From an uncultured bacterium (GTDB lineage: Bacteria; Bacillota; Clostridia; Oscillospirales; Oscillospiraceae): 9,857 nucleotides of DNA. Location: positions 1-9,857 of the forward strand of contig CAJMLC010000066.1 of NCBI GenBank assembly GCA_905214155.1, read 5' to 3'. This document shows, one piece after another, positions 6,824-9,857 of the stretch; position 1 is the stretch's first letter, and every line of letters begins with the position of its first letter. The notes beneath the pieces were generated by a model. That model did no database searches and had not been told where the DNA came from. It worked only from the letters and a program-made list of their open reading frames with translations. The translations under genes and the position numbers were made by a program.

Positions 6824-6853
6824 AAAACAGGCTCCCACCGAAGCGGGGAGCCT
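6822..6853 (-). terminator. Intrinsic terminator of the metallopeptidase gene (- strand)
   Basis: AGGCTCCC (6829-6836) pairs with GGGAGCCT (6846-6853). Reading the - strand, the stem is followed by G then six T residues (6827-6822), 17 bases beyond the - strand stop codon. On the + strand the tail is only TTGTG, so it works mainly for the - strand gene and may also slow transcripts of the convergent + strand gene. It is almost the same sequence as the terminator at 9309-9337. Confidence 0.82.
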
Positions 6854-6870
6854 TGTGCGAAAGCTGCAAT

Positions 6871-8880
6871 TTATCGATTTTTTCGGATCAGTTCATACCA
6901 TGCTGCCTTGACAGCGTTGTAATTTCGGAACATTGGACGTAACTCTGCATCATAAATACCAGCATGAATTCTCCCCCCAATGTACGCAAACAGTTCTTCA
7001 TAAAACGCATCCATTTGTCTATCATCCGTTACATCCACCTCTCCTTTCAAGTATGTAGATGCAATCGGCTTTTGGAAATTGAGAAATTCCTCACTCGTAA
7101 AAATCAAATTATCCTTTAACACATCAATAAATTTTTCTCGATAATTATCATCATTCCAGCAGTGGAATGCCTCATGTCCCGCTACTTCTCTTGGATTTAT
7201 AGTGGCATCTTTGTTTATTACAATCTTAGAATGGCCTAGCGTTGCTGCTTCAGGAATCGTTTTACAGCGTGTAATCCCATCGATATTCCACAATACTTCC
7301 CCATCAATAAAAGCAGTATCCAAGCCTAGTTCTCTGAATTCCCTCTGTGTTTCATAATAATATCTAATTGCCGCGCTATCTCCCCATCGAATATCTCCAG
7401 TTCGTCGGAATCCGTATGTGACCTTTTCTCCTTCATACGTTGTATAGCCTTCCGCATTTGCTCTTCGGATAAATATATCTTTTGATTCTTCTCTTGCTCT
7501 GCCACTTTTCAGTTCCTCCTTCAGTTCATCGCTGTAGTTTTCTCTGATTTCTTGCATTATATCATAATTGAACCCTTTTTCAAATGCCTCGTCAAATGCT
7601 TTTTCGGCCTTTGACACCCCATTTTTTCCCGCATTCTGCTTGATTTCTGCCAAATCAATCGCTGTCAGGATCGCATCCCTCGCGCCCACGCCGCGCTCTT
7701 GCAGCGCACCGGCAATGGCCACGATGTCCTGATTTCTTACCTCGATGGGACTCGTGACCGGCGCGCCGCCATGCGGCGACATATAAGAATCATTCGTTCT
7801 CGGAAGCAGCCATGCCGCTCCGTTTCCCGCCGGAAGGAGCGACGCATTCTGTCCACCGGGCAACTGCGGTTGCGGCGTGATTGGAACTGGGAGGTTATTC
7901 CCTTCCACATCGTTTCTGCGGTATCTGCCGTTCCCTCCCCTGCTTCCGAACGCCTGTCCCAGTAAACTGCCGACACTTCCTAACGCCCACGCAGTCAGTG
8001 TATCGCGATTCCATGTGTTCGGATCAAATCGATAGCTTTCCGGGTAGGTAACTGCATCCGACACCTCGCCCATCCCACGTTCGCCATTCACATATCCGGC
8101 CGTTGCCACACCGTCTATAAACGCCCTCGCAAACGGATTATTCTGCAAGCCATGCTCCAGCAGATCTTCTTCCCCAGAGATTTTGAGAGCATTTCCAAGC
8201 AGCGTACCAGCAGCCGTGCCGCTTGCGCTGAGCGTCCCCGCCCGGTGCTGCTGATCCAGCGTCTTTCCGTTTGCGTAAGCCCGCATCGTGGCCGCGCCGT
8301 ATTGATTTCCCATCCGGTACAGGAGTGCTGCCTCCGGACCCAGCGTCTTGTCGATCACAGAATTGATCAGCAGCTCCGTTCCGTTCGCCACGAAATCAGC
8401 CCACTTTTGCCCCCGCGCACCGCGTCCATTTGCAGCCTGATCGACAATGTTCTGGCCCTTCAAATATGTATCCTGCGCCAGATCGCGCGTGGCCTCCCCA
8501 GCCTGTTTCTGGTATTGGTCAACCTTTTGGAAAATTCCCGCTCGCTGTCCCGCCTCGTTCAGGATCCGCTTCTGATTTTCCAGTGCTGCCCATGAATATG
8601 TTCCCGGCTTGTCCTTATTTTCATCGAGCATGGAATAATACGTGCGCAGCTCTGACTGATATTGTTCCTGATACCAGCTGCTCTGTTCCGCATTCATCTG
8701 GCTCCGCGCCGGCTGCCAGCGCTGATATTGTGTCCCCCAGACGTCCATCTGCGTCCCGAGTGACCGCGTTGCACCGCCTACCGCCGCCTGACCGGTGCTT
8801 TCCCAAAAACTTGGTATATCAATACTCCCTGAACGCCCCGAGCCGCCGCCATCCGGTCCATATCCCGTCACATCTTTCAA
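6871..8880 (-). CDS. Large effector-like protein with C-terminal HExxH zinc metallopeptidase domain
   Basis: 669 residues if begun at TTG 8880. Residues 1-325 are rich in Gly, Ala and Gln, with a helical region around 55-160 containing many Gln/Tyr and Gly/Ala-rich stretches at 215-310. A Pro/Gly-rich linker spans about 327-380. Residues 405-669 are encoded by clearly AT-richer DNA and form an enzymatic domain: H569-E-A-F-H573, then Y-E-E-L-F-A-Y with E629 as probable third zinc ligand. This HExxH...E pattern is typical of gluzincin-type peptidases, also found at the ends of polymorphic toxins and phage or plasmid polyvalent proteins. The N-terminal part resembles nothing I can name with confidence. 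No signal peptide is seen. The start is weak: no ribosome binding site lies at a proper distance before TTG, and the frame stays open 13 codons further upstream, overlapping the preceding gene. A terminator follows directly, with no downstream immunity gene. Peptidase assignment is good; toxin role is inference. Confidence 0.8.
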   Translation of the reverse strand: MKDVTGYGPDGGGSGRSGSIDIPSFWESTGQAAVGGATRSLGTQMDVWGTQYQRWQPARSQMNAEQSSWYQEQYQSELRTYYSMLDENKDKPGTYSWAALENQKRILNEAGQRAGIFQKVDQYQKQAGEATRDLAQDTYLKGQNIVDQAANGRGARGQKWADFVANGTELLINSVIDKTLGPEAALLYRMGNQYGAATMRAYANGKTLDQQHRAGTLSASGTAAGTLLGNALKISGEEDLLEHGLQNNPFARAFIDGVATAGYVNGERGMGEVSDAVTYPESYRFDPNTWNRDTLTAWALGSVGSLLGQAFGSRGGNGRYRRNDVEGNNLPVPITPQPQLPGGQNASLLPAGNGAAWLLPRTNDSYMSPHGGAPVTSPIEVRNQDIVAIAGALQERGVGARDAILTAIDLAEIKQNAGKNGVSKAEKAFDEAFEKGFNYDIMQEIRENYSDELKEELKSGRAREESKDIFIRRANAEGYTTYEGEKVTYGFRRTGDIRWGDSAAIRYYYETQREFRELGLDTAFIDGEVLWNIDGITRCKTIPEAATLGHSKIVINKDATINPREVAGHEAFHCWNDDNYREKFIDVLKDNLIFTSEEFLNFQKPIASTYLKGEVDVTDDRQMDAFYEELFAYIGGRIHAGIYDAELRPMFRNYNAVKAAWYELIRKNR

Positions 8881-9158
8881 ATTCGAAAAATCTGGCAGAA
8901 CTTTCTTGGTTCCTCCTCAAACGTCCTTATCGTTTTTGGCTTCCACACTTCTTCCGGCACTCTCGCCTCAACCTCTGCCCGGATCTGCCGTTCCAGCGGC
9001 TTTGGCGTTTCCACCAAGTCCAGCCCCGGCATCCCGCGCAGCCGCTTGCGCCCTTCCTCCGCCGCCGCGGCGGCCATCTCCTGCTTGAGCTTCAGCGCTT
9101 TTGCTTTCGCCTCAAAGCGCGGCTCCGCCGTGTAAATCCCTTCTACCTGCAATTCCAT
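8877..9158 (-). CDS. Small charged helical protein upstream of, or N-terminal part of, the metallopeptidase protein
   Basis: 93 residues. It opens MELQVEGIYTAEPRF, continues with a Lys/Ala/Glu-rich helix (about 15-45) and a Pro/Glu/Arg-rich half, and ends in TFEEEPRKFCQIFRI. No known domain is recognised and no membrane segment or signal peptide is present. The last 11 residues look unlike the rest, as expected if the genuine product switches to the -1 frame before them. AAGGAGG (9166-9160) lies only 1 base before ATG 9158 but 7 bases before the in-frame TTG at 9152, so TTG may be the real start. The gene overlaps the downstream frame and is certainly co-transcribed with it. A strong hairpin (9174-9202) sits just before the ribosome binding site. 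Confidence 0.6.
   Translation of the reverse strand: MELQVEGIYTAEPRFEAKAKALKLKQEMAAAAAEEGRKRLRGMPGLDLVETPKPLERQIRAEVEARVPEEVWKPKTIRTFEEEPRKFCQIFRI
8880..8919 (-). other. Possible recoding or coupling junction between the short upstream gene and the metallopeptidase gene
   Basis: The upstream 93-codon frame stops at TGA (8879-8877). The metallopeptidase frame, offset by -1, is open from just after a TGA at 8919-8917. GAGGAGG lies at 8918-8912, and a slippery-like A-AGA-AAG at 8907-8901 read in the upstream frame. Between 8916 and 8880 the downstream frame reads naturally (GGTKKVLPDFSNL), with no ATG or GTG. Thus the two frames may be joined by a -1 shift, may be one gene broken by an indel, or may be coupled by termination-reinitiation at the overlapping TTGA. 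Confidence 0.4.
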
Positions 9159-9173
9159 CCCTCCTTACGAAGT

Positions 9174-9202
9174 GAGGCCCCTCCGTAATGCGGAGAGGCC
9201 CC
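9174..9202 (-). other. Stem-loop immediately upstream of the short gene
   Basis: 9174-9185 and 9191-9202 pair around the loop bases 9186-9190. In the - strand RNA the arms pair over 12 bp, using two G-U wobbles; in + strand RNA those positions become mismatches, so the structure suits - strand RNA better. It lies 7 bases before AAGGAGG. There is no T run on the - strand; six T residues follow on the + strand, where no gene ends. It could affect translation or mRNA stability. Confidence 0.5.
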
Positions 9203-9207
9203 ATTTT

Positions 9208-9279
9208 TTATCTCCCGAGCAGCGATCTCGCCTGTGCCTGCGTCAGTCCCATCGCCGCCAGCTGCTCACTGTTCGGCAT
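9208..9279 (-). CDS. Possible tiny ORF or remnant (23 codons)
   Basis: From ATG 9279 the frame reads MPNSEQLAAMGLTQAQARSL and ends LGR before TAA at 9210-9208. The residues look protein-like (an amphipathic helix) and the in-frame reading extends upstream as FSIYSGTFAGV. That frame is the same one used by the 83-codon gene ending at 9346, continuing past its stop through the terminator. No good ribosome binding site precedes ATG 9279 or GTG 9282. It may be a real small gene, the tail of a formerly longer protein, or chance. Confidence 0.22.
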   Translation of the reverse strand: MPNSEQLAAMGLTQAQARSLLGR

Positions 9280-9308
9280 CACGCCCGCAAATGTACCCGA
9301 ATAAATTG

Positions 9309-9337
9309 AAAAAAGCTCCCCACCGAAGTGGGGAGCC
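9309..9337 (-). terminator. Intrinsic terminator after the 83-codon gene (- strand)
   Basis: Stem 9315-9323 with 9328-9336 is a perfect nine pairs. On the - strand the loop reads TTCG and the stem is followed by six T residues (9314-9309). It begins 9 bases after the stop of the gene at 9346-9597. Its core differs from the terminator at 6822-6853 by one substitution and one indel. It would separate the upstream genes from the metallopeptidase block unless read-through occurs. Confidence 0.85.
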
Positions 9338-9345
9338 AATTCCGA

Positions 9346-9597
9346 TTATTTTTTTACTCGCAGCAGCGCGTCAAAGCGCTCCAAATCAATATCCGACTGC
9401 ACATATAAAGCCCCAGTCAGTTCGTCATTTTTTACCATGATCTTGCCCAGTGGATGGAGATAAATCTGGATCAACGTGTCGTCAAATGTTTTTAACAGTT
9501 CCTGCTTTCTGAGTCCATGGATCTGCCGCTCTATTTTCCTGCACTGCTCGTAAAACAGCTTCTCACTTACATCCGGATAAACCGTATAATCGTACAT
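9346..9597 (-). CDS. Hypothetical protein, 83 aa
   Basis: A small cytosolic protein of unknown function, beginning MYDYTVYPDVSEKLFYEQ. It has a charged helix (CRKIERQIHGLRKQELLKTF), then a beta-rich half (TLIQIYLHPLGKIMV, ALYVQSDIDLERFDALL). No signal peptide or membrane segment is present. The start is well supported: AAGGAGG (9611-9605) lies 7 bases before ATG 9597. It starts 22 bases after the stop of the upstream gene and is followed by an intrinsic terminator, so it is the last gene of that transcript. Its size and place directly after a small or partial gene would suit an immunity or antitoxin partner, but nothing in the sequence proves that. Codon use is AT-richer than in polC and the ABC operon. 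Confidence 0.75.
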   Translation of the reverse strand: MYDYTVYPDVSEKLFYEQCRKIERQIHGLRKQELLKTFDDTLIQIYLHPLGKIMVKNDELTGALYVQSDIDLERFDALLRVKK

Positions 9598-9619
9598 CTA
9601 ACATCCTCCTTTATTTTAA

Positions 9620-9857
9620 TCATACTTTCTTATTTGCGGACGCTCTTGTTTTAGTTGCTGTCTTAAAAATGTCCCTGATTGCTTCATCCCTTGTCAAACC
9701 TTTTCGCGTCATTTTATCCAGTATTCTATCTTCAAAACTCATATTTGGGTCGCTAATGTCTAGCTGCCGACGCAGTTCCTGATCAAACATCAAGTCTCTC
9801 GTCCACGTTCGGTTTTGATTCCGAAGCTCGCAGGCCAGCATTGCCTGTTCCTCAATG
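9620..9857 (-). CDS. Hypothetical protein, possibly partial (C-terminal 73+ residues in window)
   Basis: The frame is open to the window edge, so the 5' end may be outside. An ATG at 9841 with GAGG (9853-9850) 8 bases upstream is also a possible true start, giving a complete 73-residue protein. The sequence is charged and helical: TWTRDLMFDQELRRQLDI, then SFEDRILDKMTRKGLTRDEA and a basic end TATKTRASANKKV. I recognise no domain. It is followed after 22 bases by the 83-codon gene with its own ribosome binding site, so the two form one transcript. If it is the tail of a longer protein, the arrangement resembles an effector C-terminus followed by a partner gene; this is inference. Confidence 0.6.
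   Translation of the reverse strand, partial: IEEQAMLACELRNQNRTWTRDLMFDQELRRQLDISDPNMSFEDRILDKMTRKGLTRDEAIRDIFKTATKTRASANKKV

Noticed and set aside
5816..6838. 340-codon open frame on the - strand opposite the anchored secreted protein
   Set aside because: The + strand gene has a promoter, signal peptide, two domains and a membrane anchor; the antisense frame has Gly/Val/Arg-rich low-information sequence and would run through a terminator hairpin.
6850..6875. Integration boundary or attachment site between the GC-rich left part and the accessory right part
   Set aside because: The orientation and composition change here, but I found no direct repeat, tRNA or integrase to support a defined junction.
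9174..9209. + strand intrinsic terminator (hairpin plus T6)
   Set aside because: No + strand gene ends here and the stem has mismatches in the + strand RNA; the pairing fits - strand RNA better.

Overview
The window looks like a chromosomal segment from a moderately high-GC Clostridia-type Firmicute, probably Oscillospiraceae or a close relative. The basis is a PolC-type replicative polymerase (restricted largely to Firmicutes and relatives), strong AGGAGG ribosome binding sites, TTGACA/TATAAT-type promoters, and a YtrA-type GntR regulator coupled to an ABC transporter. The genus assignment is inference; no rRNA or other species marker is present.

Left part (1-5300, + strand, GC-rich). The window opens inside polC, which ends at 1673 followed by a clean intrinsic terminator. 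A compact cluster of perfect hairpins (about 1724-1840) with the same palindrome at both ends then looks like a structured interspersed repeat. Next is a three-gene operon: a strong promoter with a long inverted-repeat operator, a small GntR/YtrA-family repressor, an ABC ATPase and a large 596-residue permease with about ten membrane segments and a C-terminal extracytoplasmic domain. The genes overlap (4 bp and 26 bp), so they are probably translationally coupled. The likely logic is an autoregulated ABC exporter or stress transporter released from repression by an unknown ligand.

Middle (5003-6823). A gap without a convincing protein gene holds a good sigma-A promoter, about 240 nt of sequence whose two ends pair into an 18-bp closing helix, and an intrinsic terminator. 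This is best explained as a free-standing structured non-coding RNA that I cannot assign to a family. A separate promoter then drives a secreted, membrane-anchored protein with two related extracellular domains.

Right part (6824-9857, - strand). This accessory region is compositionally mosaic. A long protein has a GC-rich, Gly/Ala/Gln-rich N-terminal part and an AT-rich C-terminal part carrying an HEAFH zinc-protease motif followed by ELFAY. This layout fits a polymorphic or phage-borne effector with a swapped C-terminal enzyme domain. It is preceded by a short gene in the -1 frame whose junction suggests recoding, an old frameshift or tight coupling. Further upstream come a tiny possible ORF, an 83-aa gene and a 73-aa or longer gene of unknown function. 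Two nearly identical intrinsic terminators close the two transcription blocks, hinting at cassette duplication. The region could be a degraded prophage or a toxin locus; no integrase or structural phage gene is visible to decide.
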